A stretch of DNA of 64,000 nt from Corallium rubrum (taxonomy: Eukaryota > Cnidaria > Anthozoa > Scleralcyonacea > Coralliidae): NCBI GenBank assembly GCA_964035015.1, contig OZ035998.1, positions 29,125,529 to 29,189,528 of the forward strand. The letters run 5' to 3'. Made by a program: the position numbers and the translations under genes. The number at the start of each line of letters is the position of its first letter. Within the stretch, counting starts at the first letter, position 1. This document shows, in pieces, positions 23,570-35,414 of the stretch. The notes under the pieces are model-generated. The model was given only the letters and a program-made list of their open reading frames with translations, had not been told where the DNA came from and searched no databases.

Positions 23570-24316
23570 GAGTGTTTTGAAGATAATTAATAAGACCACT
23601 GAAGTCACCTTTTGAATAGTTATAAACGATGCGCTGGGTTGATTGTTTAGGCTGTTGGTGAATATTTAAGTCAAAAGTTATAGCTTTATAATCCGAGTGT
23701 AAAGAGATAGAGTCGTCATTAGTAACTTCAAAGTTGTCCGTCAAATGATCGTTCGTAGTGAGAACTAAGTCAATAAGATTTTTGCCACAGTAGGTGAATT
23801 GATAAGTTGAAAGTAACTAAAGTCAGTAATAATGTCAATAAAACCAATTTCAGATGTCAAAGTGGAGAAACCAGATCCGTTAGTCCATTGGATATTAGGA
23901 TAATTGAAGTCACCAAACAATACAACATCCTTAAATTGAGAGTCAGAAACAAATTTTAGGAAACGATTCAGTTCATGTAGGAATTCACTAGAAGAATCAG
24001 GTGGGCGATAACAAACAGCGACAAGAACTTTATTAGAAGACGGATTAATCACGACAGAGGCAAGTTCTAATGTGTCAGAAGAAAAATCGGTAGGTTCACA
24101 TCTGATTGAATCGTTCACAGCTAACAGGACACCTCGTCCCCCCTTTTACCATTTCTTCGGTCACGTCGAAAAAGCTTGTATCCGACAGGCAAGATTTCAT
24201 CATCACTGATGTTGTTGGATTGTCAGGTCTCTACTAAAGCAATGACGTCTAAACTGTTGCTATAAACAATATCTTGTAAACAGGAAAGTTTGTTCAGGGC
24301 GCAATTCGTTGAAGGG
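23570..24316 (-). pseudogene. LINE apurinic endonuclease domain, frameshifted
   Basis: The frame at 23765-24118 carries LVAVCYRPPDSSSEF and FGDFNYPNIQW, the third conserved block of APE-type endonucleases. The frame at 23570-23744 carries SLHSDYKAITFDL, the final SDH-type block, here SDY. Sequence between 24119 and 24316 still encodes endonuclease-like residues, but in broken frames. The domain nicks target DNA to prime reverse transcription. Confidence 0.75.
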
Positions 24317-24700
24317 TCATCGTAATTTGCTTTTAAGCTTCGGACATTTTGACACAAAAACGTTAAGAGAACCGCAAGGACCGGGATTAGTTTGAACATC
24401 ACCAGACAAACTGATTAGAAAAAATGATAAGTAGGAGATGTGGAGTAGAAAACGGCCGCCAAACACAGGTTTCCGAGACACATTCGTAAAAGGATTATGT
24501 TTCACTGTCAGCCAACGAGCGTGACTATTAATACCCATAGTTTTAACAAATGTGATATTAAAACTCGCGCACAACAACTTGTGATTGGGTAGACTTGTTG
24601 AATTATTGCTCTTCCAATGGTGAAAACCGTGGAAAGATATGAAAAAATAGGCAAAAATTAACAATTTTCTGGAACAAACGGTTTTTAGGTCAATGGCCAT
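24317..24700 (-). pseudogene. LINE N-terminal leader with 2A-like motif
   Basis: From an ATG at 24700 the frame has a hydrophobic stretch (LLIFAYFFISFHGF), a second one (FLLHISYLSFFLIS), then LSGDVQTNPGP. The 2A consensus is D-V/I-E-x-N-P-G-P, so this copy has Gln for Glu but keeps the NPGP skipping site. 2A-like sequences at the N-terminus of APE-type LINEs are known; the peptide before them may act as a signal sequence. The endonuclease begins right after it (CGSLNVFVSKCPKLKS), then the frame is lost. Confidence 0.7.
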
Positions 24701-25721
24701 GATGGTTATTATAAGCAGGGGAAATCCCGCACACGGTGAAGAAGCGAAGAAAATGGATTCAAACAAAGACGCGTTGGGACTCTCCTCGGCAGAGGCTTGG
24801 CGTGGAAACCGTTGGGTGGCGTGGGAAACAAACCAACGGATTATAAAATTAACAATAATTCAAAATAACAGTAAGAATTGAAAGGATTCTTGATCAGGAA
24901 TTGGAGACCACCAAAACCAAGGTTATACGATATGAAAGACAGGCTAGACTGAATCTTGATAAATATTTGACGGTTATACTATATCCAAAACCAATATGTT
25001 AAAAATTCAAATTATATTAGGTGAAGACCAACCAAAAAAGTACTAAAGGAAACAATTAGACGTTGCCAAAAGAAACTGGTATGAAAAACCAAACTTCGGA
25101 CTGTGCGGAGACAGGATTAACGCAGAAAATTCAAATTTTGTTGTTGCTAGGAGACATCAGTTGAGACAAACCAATTTAACGGTCAAACACAGAATGATAT
25201 ATAATTCAAAAATGTTTAGACGAACAAACGTAGAACTTGTACAATAGGATCAGAATACCAACACCAAACGGACTGAGAAGTTTCTGATGAATAGATGGAC
25301 GCGGCACGGAGAAACAAATACTTGAGCAAATTCACGAAGAGTACACGAACTACAGATACGCCACGGGTCAAACGATCAATAAATGAATCGGAAATAAAAC
25401 CACGAAAAATAACCAAACAATCCAGAACTTGAAGCAGAATGATGGTGAAATATTTAACAAACTAACAATCCAGAAATTACATAAAGAAGACCAAAAAATG
25501 GACCAAACAAAACAGTAAATAGACAGAGCTAAAGAGAGACGCACTTGACACGATACTTGACACTTGACACGAGTCTACGATCTCCAGTACACAGAATTTG
25601 TTACTGAGCTGAAAATATAACAGACACGAACCAACAACACTCTACAAACCGACTTCACAACATCGTCAACATGCCACACCATATTAAAGTTAAATATAAA
25701 GCTTTTAATATTTATTCGCAC
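24701..25721. other. No gene seen; possibly LINE 5' UTR
   Basis: AT-rich with repeated gaccaaccaaaa and gaagaccaaaa words. It may be the untranslated 5' end of the LINE, but nothing marks the boundary. No coding sequence is supported. Confidence 0.3.
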
Positions 25722-25850
25722 CTTTGACCTTCCGCTGGGCAGACAATAAATCCTTTCGCCCAGACCATATTTAATTAGCCATGCACTAAAGCCTAGAAAT
25801 TCGTTGTTTCGAGAAGAAAAATCGATCACTCCTTTGCGTTTCTCCGCCAT
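25722..25850 (-). CDS. Possible first exon of an unknown gene (weak)
   Basis: An ATG at 25850 opens MAEKRKGVIDFSSRNNEFLG followed by FSAWLIKYGLGERIYCLPSG and RSK, then a splice-like AAG|GTGCGA at 25722/25721. The sequence just upstream (25872-25900) contains CpG-rich cgcgtgcgc, unlike the AT-rich surroundings, which suits a promoter. No family is recognised and no second exon is identified. Confidence 0.25.
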
Positions 25851-26079
25851 TGTTGTATTCGCCAGTCGCAAACAAAACCACGCGTGCGCAGTGGTATTCT
25901 AATATATTCGGGGGGAAAACTTCTTTCATTCTTGGTATAGATAAACACGTCTTTCAAGAAATATCCATAGACTAGAAGTTTTTATCAAAAGTGAAGTGCT
26001 GCGAGTTGCTACCATTTACTATTAATTTAGTAGTAAAATACTTGTTATCGTCCGAAGCATTTTCAATTAAAGAGCTTAA

Positions 26080-27942
26080 GCATGCGACGTTTTCCTCAAC
26101 ATGGACGTCACCAGGGGCGGATCTAGAGGGGTGCGAGCGTGGCTTGAGCCGCGGTCAGATTTTCCTAATTATTCCAAATTAAATAATATAATTGATATTT
26201 CAAAAATAAAAAAACTATTAATAACAAAAGGATAGTTGACGTAAGAACGACATTAGCCACCGTAAAATACTAAACCAATTGTCAAAATAGCAGCGGATTT
26301 TCGCATCTTTGACAATCAGTTGCACCGCAATCGGTCTCAGGTAGTTAGAAGTCCGAGAATGTGGCGAGAGTGGCCGAAAAAGTTACCGAACGTGCTACGA
26401 ATTCGCTGAAGAAATTGGAGAACACTTCTGCTAAATTCAGCCACGGTCAGCGGAGCGATCTGCTAAATTCAGCCACGGTCAGCGGACTGTTAAGGGGTCC
26501 AAACCAATCAGAAAGCCAGAATAGAGTGGCTGAATTTGGCGGGAGCCACGGTCAGCCACCCTTGCCATATCTTGTTACAGTTTTATTGCGAAATAATGCA
26601 ATCAAATCGTCGGCTCCCGTAGTCGGTAGTGCACGTCAGTCTGTCTTGACCGGAGTTCTTCAGAATGATATTAAAGAATGGCTGCGCGTGGAGGGACGAT
26701 GATTGTGCCTGTGACAGATAGTCGAAATACTAGATGGTAAGTTCACAAGAAAATTAAGGAAGAGATGTTGGTTTGTTTGGTTTCTTTATTTATAGTACGA
26801 GTTCCTCTCTACTAAATTTGTTGATCGTCAGACGCTAGTTACTATATTAATAAGACTGTGGTGTTTATACTCAGACTATATAAATCTTTAAAGCATTGAT
26901 CAATTTGAAGAACAAGCATGAGATCAAACCGAGAGCCGCGACCTCTCTCTCTCATTACATTATTTATTAATATAATTCTCATCGACTGAAACACAGCATT
27001 TCTATCATGGTTCAACTTTGAAATATTATCTGCAAGACTCGGAGACTTGTCAGTCGCGGGATTTAACATTCTCTTTAATAATCGTTTGACGTTTCGAACT
27101 ATTATTTATATTATTAGCTTACAGACTGTACAGAGCGATGATATTTACGAATCTATTTACTAACTCAGTTTACATCTTCTGGCTCTCATCAACTCCATTG
27201 TTGTTATTCTCGCTTTATCGAGGGAAAGAGTCCGAAAGACAGTATAAAACGTAAAGGGACTCCATTTCCTGATCTGGAGTCTGACAAATGCTAGCTGATA
27301 CCTATAAATTGTTAATATTAATATTACACTAGCAGGGTTGCTTTGATTATTCTTGTTTCAAGTAAAAATTGGCTGGCATTAGACAGAATACTCAATAGAA
27401 TTCTAGTAATGGCCAAAGGATACCCAGCTGCTTGACTGGTTAGTTTATACGTCACACAAAACTCGTTAAACATACATTACGATTCATATTGGATCAATTA
27501 CTCCTAAACATTTTATTGAATAATTAGAAGACCTTGGCTTGAACTTAAAGAGAAAAAAAATTTGATTTGAGTAAAATTTATACAAAGATCTCGGTGAAAA
27601 ACATGTATAAAACGATCCTACAATATGACTCTAGATCTCTCTCAAAATGCATGAAATGCGTTTTCAGAGACTCTAATTTTCAAAATTTTCCGGGGGAGCA
27701 TGCCCCCGGACCCCCCTAGATTGTGGGCCACGGTCAGATTTTAGGCTAGATCCGCCCCTGGTCACGCGTATAAAATCGAGCCATTAAAGACTTAGAGTGA
27801 TGGCGTCAGCACTCTTGCTTGAAGTGAAGAACGGCAATCTATGCAGTTTTAGGTTGTTGATTTGCAGCAATAATGGCTGTTGCCATCTTTAATGGCTCAA
27901 TTTTATAGGCGTGATGTGAGTGTTGACAATAACGTCACATGC
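26080..27942. mobile_element. TTAA-flanked fold-back MITE, split by a hAT-like element
   Basis: TTAA lies at 26076-26079 and 27943-27946. The left arm gcatgcgacgttttcctcaa...gtcac continues, after the inserted element, as gcgtataaaatcgagccatt (27766-27790). The right arm (27888-27942) is its reverse complement with few mismatches. TTAA duplication fits piggyBac or Kolobok-type non-autonomous elements. Without the insertion the element is about 210 bp. Confidence 0.7.
26112..27760. mobile_element. hAT-like element, 1649 bp, TIR CAGGGGCGGATCTAG
   Basis: Perfect 15-bp terminal inverted repeats, caggggcggatctag at 26112 and its complement ending at 27760. A 5-bp direct repeat gtcac flanks it (26107-26111, 27761-27765). 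Near the right end the sequence ccccggacccccctagattg is typical of this repeat group. No transposase is recognised. A 27-bp direct repeat (ctgctaaattcagccacggt...) lies at about 26428-26483. A 113-codon open frame at 26361-26702 has no known domain. Confidence 0.75.
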
Positions 27943-27946
27943 TTAA

Positions 27947-28960
27947 AATGTTGAGTGAAATCATCTGGCACAATGGTGTGGAATGTCATATAAAAATTAA
28001 TGAACAAAGACTCGTATAAATACACTGTCTGCCCCTCGAAATGTCGCTTAGCCTTTTGTGGCCTTGATATATACTTCCAACAACAAATAGAGTTGTGTTT
28101 GATATAATAGTATAGTAGAACAATACACTTCTCTTTAATAAATCAATATATTCCAGCGCCAAACAATGCAAGGGGCCCAGGTGTAGCGTAGCGCATAATT
28201 TAATAATGCCTGCCGCTGATCGGTAGACATTGCGTATACCGAAGATCGTCGCCCACGAAATCCTAAATCGAGTTTGTGAACGCATATAAACTCGGCCCAG
28301 ACCTCGTCAAGATTAGTGAGCTGCTCGCCTTACGGCTCGCAGCAATAAGGTACAAACCTGTCTGTTATCGCTGTTTATAGGGCTTACGAGCTTTAAGCGA
28401 CATAAATATTTGTCGTCTATGAAAGACTGATACTAGTGGTTCACATTTTCACTGGTTTTAGGCTTTTAGCCTTTCAACTACGACAAGTATGTATGTCGTT
28501 AAACCTGGTAGGTCTACCCCCCGGAAAGTTTACACTATCTATGTATCCATGTATCTATCGTGTGAATTTTCGCACTCATCACAATACTGCAAAGTTTCTG
28601 TGAAACTTTGCACTAAAAAGCATTGTAATGTTGTAAGTACAGTTGACTTGAACGACTTTTATGTGTTCGAAATTTCTATGAGTGTAGTATAGTAGTCTAA
28701 TTGTTAAATAGATACTGAGTAGAGTAGCCAATTCGATTGCAGCACTTGCATTAATATACTAGTGAGTTTCTACTAATAATACCATGGGGTTTTTTGTGCA
28801 ATTGGCAAAACATGCATTTTGTAAAGGCCCATTTTTATCGTCTTTGAAAAGCTCGCTCGCGTGCTTGTCTTTTTTTTCCAAAATTGCACTCTATAACCAT
28901 GCTATTACCTATACAAATAAACCTTATAGATTCCAATGGGTATATAAAGTTTGCAATTAC
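27947..28960. other. No gene seen; presumed intron or flank of the 28961-29174 exon
   Basis: A second exon for the secreted-protein gene would be expected here on the minus strand, but none can be recognised. No element with defined ends is seen. Confidence 0.35.
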
Positions 28961-29174
28961 CTTTTAGGACATGAGCATATTGTTGTGCTTCTTCATCGTT
29001 CAGGTCAAAGAGTAGTCCTTCACTATTTATTCTCTTTTGTGGTTCTTCTTCATTCTGGCCAAGAGGTCTCCTAGGTAGCCAATTGCTTGATCTTTTATGG
29101 TTTACTGGAACACGTGCATAAATCGTTGACACGAGAACGATTAAAACAAAGACAACAGCCAAAGTGTTTCTCAT
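28961..29174 (-). CDS. First exon of a small secreted protein gene, function unknown
   Basis: The ATG at 29174 opens a signal peptide (MRNTLAVVFVLIVLVSTIYA). A charged stretch follows (RVPVNHKRSSNWLPRRPLGQ, then NEEEPQKRINSEG, LLFDLNDEEAQQYAHVLK) with dibasic sites HKR, PRR and QKR that could be cleaved in a peptide precursor. A good donor, AAG|gtaatt, falls at 28961/28960, so the reading past it is probably intron. A T/A-rich TATA-like region (about 29182-29205) sits just upstream. Downstream exons are not identified. Secretion is well supported; function is unknown. Confidence 0.5.
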
Positions 29175-29214
29175 GTTTTCCTATATTTATAAAATATATA
29201 TAATCAAGATACGA

Positions 29215-29370
29215 TCTTGAATCAATCAGTAATTAAATTAATCAATCAATTAATCAATCAATCAATTAGTCAATCAGTGAATCAATCTCTCCATCCATTC
29301 CATCCGTTCTATTCCATTCCATTCATTTATACATCCCGCATCCATTTGTCTATCTATTCATCCATCTACA
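29215..29370. repeat. Degenerate ATCA / ATTCC / ATCC simple repeats
   Basis: Runs of caat(c/t)a changing into ccattc and catccat words, upstream of the secreted-protein exon. Low-complexity sequence. Confidence 0.8.
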
Positions 29371-30326
29371 AACCTTTAAGGGGTTTTTGAACAGATCATG
29401 CAGTATGACAGGAGCATTTCCAGAAAATTTAGAGCAAATTTGCTGCATGGTTTTTAAGCTTTATAGGTGAATAACAGTCCGTACTGCGCATTTGGTAAGT
29501 TCCAATTACATAAAGTAAGGAGCAACATGGCCGATTCGGTGAGGAAATGCTAAAAATGTTTCGTTTCAAGTACAAGTAATGCAGAGGAAGCAAGAAAAGC
29601 TTACCGAATCTTGAATAAGGTATCACTATATCTTTTGTAAACAGAGATGTAGACATTAGTTTTGTACATGCACCGTACGGACTGTTATTCACCTTTAAAC
29701 CCTCAAAGTTTGCAAACGCTTATTCATATTTGGAGAAATTGACCACTCAGTTAGGGGGTGCTTGATCATGGCGTGTCCAATTGGACAACTATGCCGAACA
29801 ACAGTGGATTTTAGTATTACCAATCAAACAGAATACGTCATCTGCCCTATATATTCCATGGCCAAAAATTTAGGATGTCAGTCCAGTACCATATTTAGAA
29901 GTTCAATATGGCAGAATCATTAAGCTTTCAATATAGGAAATTTCACCTTGCTATGCGTAGAAGATAACAAAAACGTACTTTCATCTTCCCCACGTCTACA
30001 ACATCAGAAAATATCTCAATGAGTACTCAACTTCAGTTTCAATTAACGCTCAAAAATGTGCCATCATTGTGCCAAATGACTTCTAAAATTACTGTATTTA
30101 TCAAATATATATGCCTATTGAGTGTTATTAAAATCCTGATCTTAGTCACCTTTATTTCAGTATGGTACATTTGTAAGCGTCGGCCGACAACTTCCCCACG
30201 TCCAGATCTGTTGTACGAGGCTAGATCCCAATTACGATATTTATTTGAAACCATTTGAGTCTTTTTTCGTTGTTCGAAATGAGTTATAAATCGGCTTATT
30301 TTCAGGGCTTACGTTATTAAATACCG
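29371..30326. other. No gene seen
   Basis: AT-rich intergenic sequence; no open frame with recognisable features and no element with clear ends. Confidence 0.4.
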
Positions 30327-30845
30327 GTTTTAAGTGCCAATGCAGCGAAATTTCACCCCAGTTTTTTATGATTGCATTTGAAAGAACACTTAAAATGACA
30401 ACGTAACATCTTTCGTAGAATTTTGTCTCCTTGCTTCATTCTGGAGATATTCAGGTTTGTTTGATATGCAAATGCCATGCATACTTATGATATCACTCTG
30501 CATAATGACTTTTTGAAAAGTATGATTTTTTTGAGAGTGCTTATCGAAAGTACTTAATAAATATTTGCACTTGCATGTATGTAGCCATGACTGGTCGCTA
30601 AACGTGTGTAGCTGGGTGTAAAATATTTGGACTATCCTAAAATTGATGCTATTTCAAAAAGTCATTATGCAGTGTGATGTCATAAGTATGACATTTGCAT
30701 ATCAAACAAACCTGAATATCTCAAGAATGAAGCAAGGAAACGAAATTCTACGAAAGATGTCACGTTGTCATTTTAAGTGTTCTTCCAAATGCAATCATAA
30801 AAAAACTGGTGTGAAATTTCGCTGCATTGGCACTTTACAAACGTG
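30327..30845. mobile_element. Fold-back element with about 200-bp inverted arms
   Basis: The left arm (about 30331-30527) containing aagtgccaatgcagcgaaat and tttcgtagaatttt is repeated inverted at about 30640-30840 with about 90% identity. The loop is about 110 bp. No coding capacity and no clear target duplication, so the superfamily is open. Confidence 0.7.
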
Positions 30846-31252
30846 TATTCATAAATTGGATGACAAATGTTTATAAACAAAATAATTTTTCCTTATTATT
30901 TGGTCTATTAAGGCTGTTTTCCTCTAGGCGATATTTTTCGAGCGAAGCGACTTTTTTCTTTTGTCTTGGCTAATTAGTTCCACCCGAGACTAGTGGAAAA
31001 CCGCCTTGAATAGTCGGAATTTTAATTGGTTCCTCTATGAGTCCGTGATGTTATGCGGTCTTCAGAGCGCTGGGTGTCCTTCATTTCTGGCCATGAATCC
31101 CAGTCTTTCCTTATTTTGTAACATTTGGAAGGCAACTTTGTCACCTAATATCTCAAAAAAGTTTGATTATGAGCTTTGAATTTGCTAATACTGAAATTCT
31201 TACTTCACAAATACGTTAAGGAAATTTTAGAGATAAAGCATAACGTTAGTGT
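30846..31252. other. No gene seen
   Basis: AT-rich intergenic sequence between two inverted-repeat elements; nothing recognised. Confidence 0.4.
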
Positions 31253-31260
31253 ATATGTAG

Positions 31261-31650
31261 TAGAGCTGTGCGGTTAACCGAAAAACTCGGTCGGTTCGGT
31301 TCTTTTTTTGGCACCGGAAGTCGGAACCGAACATGCGCAAAAGAACCGGAAGATCGGTAGTTTCGTTTTCCACGTAAAACCTCGTTTTCCACGTGTATCA
31401 CGGGAGACCCTGATACATCAAAGACATTCAGAGTTATAACTATAAGACATTTTTTTTAAATAATTGTTGTGTTTCATTTAACTTGTTATAAGTTGTTCAT
31501 TTTGAAGTTTTATCATTACAATTTGTTGAGCAAATGCTTTGAATTGTTCTTTTTATAAAAGTACCGAAACTGGCACCGAACCGAGGTTCTTTTACCCCAA
31601 AAAGACCGGAACCGGAACCGAGGTGAAAATTCTGGAACCGCACAGCATTA
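31261..31650. mobile_element. hAT MITE, 390 bp, 8-bp target duplication
   Basis: Terminal repeats tagagctgtgcggtt and, inverted, aaccgcacagcatta. Exact 8-bp duplications atatgtag at 31253-31260 and 31651-31658 identify the hAT superfamily. Subterminal ggttcggttc and gaaccgag-type words are repeated at both ends. Non-autonomous. Confidence 0.85.
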
Positions 31651-31658
31651 ATATGTAG

Positions 31659-32645
31659 TGTGTATTATCTTATTGTTTATCTCTGAAAATTTTACCGTGT
31701 GTAAATAAAGTGTGTAGGTATATGTATGTTGCAAATGTTATTAAATTTACTTGACTGCACGGTTGCTTTTATATTACCAGTTAACAAGAGTACTAGTATA
31801 GAAGTGGTTACTCAGGGAGGTTTGACTGTACAGGTTTAGAATATGAAACTGTCTAGAGGTAGCAATTGTATAGACAATTTGCTGTATTCAACAGTAGCCA
31901 CAAGGGGCTGTATTAGAAGCTATGCTTTACTGCAAAGTATATGTGCGGAGGGATCTGAATTGACACCCGATTTACCACCAACCGGTGGGCTAGTAGGGGG
32001 TGGGGTCATTCTCCCCAAATAGAATTTTCAAAACTTGAACGTCTAGAATGGCTTTTCCCCATTTTCTCAGCGCGAAATTATCGCAATAACCGACAAGCTA
32101 TAGCATTTTTTCCCCAGGTGTCAATAAAGTGAAATCTGTTGATTGTTGAATACCAAGTGTGGTTCAATAACGTTTGCCATTTTCGTCTAATTTTGAAGAA
32201 AAAAAATGAAGTGTTGTGTGTTGTAATTATCACTGTTGACTTCTAAACAACATATACCTTATTCTGAGTTTCTACACGTGATTTATTTCACTATTAAAGC
32301 AATAATTACCGACTTGCATGGCTTAATCAGTTAAAAAGTTCCTTGTCAATTGATAAAATTCGATTTTTCTTCCAGATCATTCCCAGATAAATCGGTAAAT
32401 TTTCCCCTATAGGAGGGCTATGGTTCCCAACAGGGAGGCTGTAGCCACCCCTCCCACTTACCCCCCTCTAACGCCACTCTTGTATATACTGGTTACATAA
32501 GAACAAACATGCTTACACTATTTATAATTCAAAATGAATCTTACTAGATGTTATAGTCTCACCTGAGACTGTCATCACGGCAAACAAATAAATAAGATTT
32601 CGAAAATCAAATCAAAACTACAAGAAGACAAACCAAAATGTAAAG
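31659..32645. other. No gene seen
   Basis: Intergenic. Between 31990 and 32470 there are G/C-rich words (gggggtggggtcattctcccc, ccctcccacttaccccc split by AT-rich DNA) that may be ends of an old inverted-repeat element, but no confident boundaries are seen. Confidence 0.35.
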
Positions 32646-32830
32646 AAGTCAATCAAATTCAGACGATGTCAAATCAAAATCATTTGATGTCCAGTCACGT
32701 TTGTATGACGTCAAATCAATTTTGTATGATGTCAAATCAATTTTGTATGACGTCAAACTAATGTTGATTAAAGTGAAATCAATTTGGATCGAAGTTAAAT
32801 CAATTTTGTAAAATATTCAATCAAATAGAC
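32646..32830. repeat. Degenerate tandem repeat of a 22-24 bp unit
   Basis: About seven units of gtatgacgtcaaatcaattt, decreasing in identity to the right (gttaaatcaattttgtaaaa). Confidence 0.7.
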
Positions 32831-33479
32831 AAGAAATTAAGATGAATGAAAATGATGCTGTTATATATCTTGAAGGATATGACTCGCCAGGCTTCTTCGA
32901 CTTCTTCGTGTAGGAACCGTTTGGCCACCGAAATTTTTCGTTGCTTTGCCATATTTCTTGTACCGCGAGTCCGCGGCATAGCGCAAATGTAAAATTCTAC
33001 GGCACGTTATCACTCTCATGCACCGTTTTAAGTCGCATGAACTTTGTTCCATACGGATAAATCGGGCACCGAATGGGTGAAAATCGTCGAAATTTTGCAG
33101 ATTAATTTTGAGAATTTCACATTTGAACTGGATTTCCGTATCGGGCAGGATTATTAAATAAATCTTTGCGAATCATGGTGATTTTGGAACAAATTGAAGT
33201 ATTAATTCGTTTCTAATCGGGCATCGAATATCGGCGGTAGCAAATTCGTATCTCGGCTGTGTCTGTAGTCTACTGTTCAATTGTAATTTACAAAGCATGC
33301 AAGAGTCAACAGGCATATATACCGTTAAAAGCTTCTAGGACAGCGAATTAAAGCTGCTGCAATTTACAAGTATGAGATTGGAATACAACAATTAGAAACA
33401 ATTCCACTTGATGCATTTTATATTTTATTATATTTTGAGTATTTTGCTTGTGAAGAAATGTCTAATACATATTTTGATA
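32831..33479. other. No gene seen
   Basis: Mixed-composition intergenic sequence with one short minus-strand frame (32861-33052) that has no known domain. Confidence 0.35.
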
Positions 33480-34260
33480 TTTACGAATTTAAATGCGAGC
33501 GTGGGTCTCGCTTTGTGAGTAGAAAATCTCAAAAATTAAGTCCGTGACAGGAATCACAGAGTCAAACAACATATTATCGACCATTCGAAACAAAACTAAA
33601 CGACTATATGTTTAAGACAATGTAACTTTGCGATTCATCAATCGCCTGTTGTACCCAAGCTCAAGCCTATTCAATTCTAAATTTGGCATGCTGCAATTTG
33701 TTTTTTTGAAGATAATGGTATATATTATCATGATACTTAATGACTTGGATCTGTGCCGACAGAAAGAATTTGTTTTTATAATTCCGTATTGTTTTGATGA
33801 TATTAGCAATTAAGTTTAGACTTATTTACTTATATAGCCATTTAGTCAAACTCTAAACTAGTCGTAATTTAAAATTATTAGTACTCCAAATTATTATTCC
33901 AAACCATAATGACGTAATTTAAAGACAACAGATCCTCGAACGGTTACCATTGTCGTCTACTCTATGTATTTTTGTTTTCGATTATTGCTCGAGTACCTAG
34001 CTAGCTGTAGAACGGACCGGTGGAAAAGTATCAAATGATGTTCTTTCGTGCACCAACCGGCTAACCCTCTAAATTTTTAAATATGTTGTTTTTTTGCTGA
34101 GTTTTTGTCTTGTGTTGCTTAACACTTTTTCAGAACAAACTAGAACTTAATAATTGTATAGTAGCTACGTCATTTATGAAAATTATTAAAGCTATACATT
34201 TAACATGCACATATGTGTAAACAATACACGTCATTATGTTCTTGGATTATTTTTCTTTTA
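33480..34260 (+). repeat. Segmental duplication, copy 1 (partner 39090-39600 plus 58985-59260)
   Basis: Shared with copy 2 in the same order: gggtctcgctttgtgag, cgaccattcgaaaca, gacaatgtaa, aatgacttggatctgtgccg, ttgttttgatga, cgtctac(t/c)ctatg and, past the nest, gtatttttg...attattgctc and gcttaacactttttca...ctacgtcatttatgaaaatt. Copy 1 is uninterrupted at the point where copy 2 holds 19 kb of nested elements, so it serves as an empty-site reference. Confidence 0.7.
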
Positions 34261-35414
34261 GAACTTGTCAAGACTGCTAACTGGCATTAAATACGACGAA
34301 GTATAAATTAAATAACAAAATGTATTAAGTGTTTGTTTTAAGCCAAGTGCTATGACCATATTGTAATGGCGTTAGCTCCTACATTCAATTGCGTCAAGGA
34401 AAAACTATGAAATCTTTTGCATTGTAGACTGCGGTTTAGTAGTCATATACGTAAATACGTACGTAAATCCTACTTCACAATGTACGATGGTGGAATTTTG
34501 ACACTCGTAAACTTTATCAATCAAGACTAACGATAAAATAATATCACAAAACTATACACAATAACTTAAGTTAAAATATAGTTACATAATAAAGTAATAA
34601 TGAACTTACGTTTGTGTATGAATACGTATAGCTACACTTGACAAAAACTTGACAAACAAATTCAGACAGAGATATAAGAACTAAACAAAAGTGCTTCGCT
34701 TGACAAAAAGCATGACAACGAGGCGACAGCAAGAGCGCCGTTACACATATCATTAAGATGTTGTCCAGCATGTGGGATGGTCTTCTGATGTTCTAAAATT
34801 TCTCTCGATTCTCAGACTTGGCATGAAAGATACTTAGTTTTTGAGGAAACGGAAGAAACTTGTATGTTACCTTATATTTCTGGGCATAGGCTCAAAATAC
34901 CTCTCTGTTTGACAATGTCTGATCATTCAAATATTCAGACCAGTTATTGGTTAAAACAGTTTTTGATTTTAAGTCATACTCATACATACAGTGAAAGGGC
35001 TTTGACGGACGAAAACTTTATATTCTTAAGAGTTTACAATTTTCGAGATTTTCTATAAATCACCGTTAACATACTGACCACAAGAAACGCTTATTTTACT
35101 ATTACATACATTTAAAAGCAGTTATTTCGATCAAAATCATTTAGCTGCTCGACAAATATAGTTCGAAAACGTGATTGTTGGCCAATTTTTACACAGTCAC
35201 GCACATATCCCGCATTATATGACCAAATCTTCTCGCTTGACATCTTGTCAATTTCTTGGTAAAAATCAACTCTTTTAAGATTCTAATATCCATTCCATTA
35301 TACAAATGTATTTAGCAAAGAGAACTAATTTTTTCTTATAAAATAAAATGTATTGTGGCATAAAAACGTCTACTGAATTACAAACTTAAATGTATATAGA
35401 CAAAAATATATAGT
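34261..35414. other. No gene seen
   Basis: AT-rich intergenic sequence without a recognised element or coding region. Confidence 0.4.

Larger units (their letters stand above)
20665..24700 (-). mobile_element. LINE of the CR1/L2 group, decayed, with 2A-like peptide
   Basis: Reading right to left on the minus strand: a hydrophobic leader ending in a 2A-like motif (24377-24406), an apurinic endonuclease (GDFNYPNIQW near 23900, HSDYKA near 23690), a reverse transcriptase (21700-22960) and a C-terminal domain ending SRCRSFNPSC. The 3' UTR ends in a ttaataaataaa tail near 20672. The total is about 4 kb, close to full length for one long frame. The frame is interrupted by an early stop in the RT C-terminus, several shifts in the endonuclease and a 560-bp SINE palindrome at 22999-23555. 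It is therefore dead, but not ancient. Confidence 0.85.

Noticed and set aside
25216-25416. Short minus-strand frames between the LINE and 25.7 kb
   Set aside because: No conserved features, and the composition matches surrounding non-coding DNA.
26361-26702. 113-codon frame inside the hAT-like element
   Set aside because: No transposase motif; part of it is a direct repeat of ctgctaaattcagccacggt, so it is probably chance.
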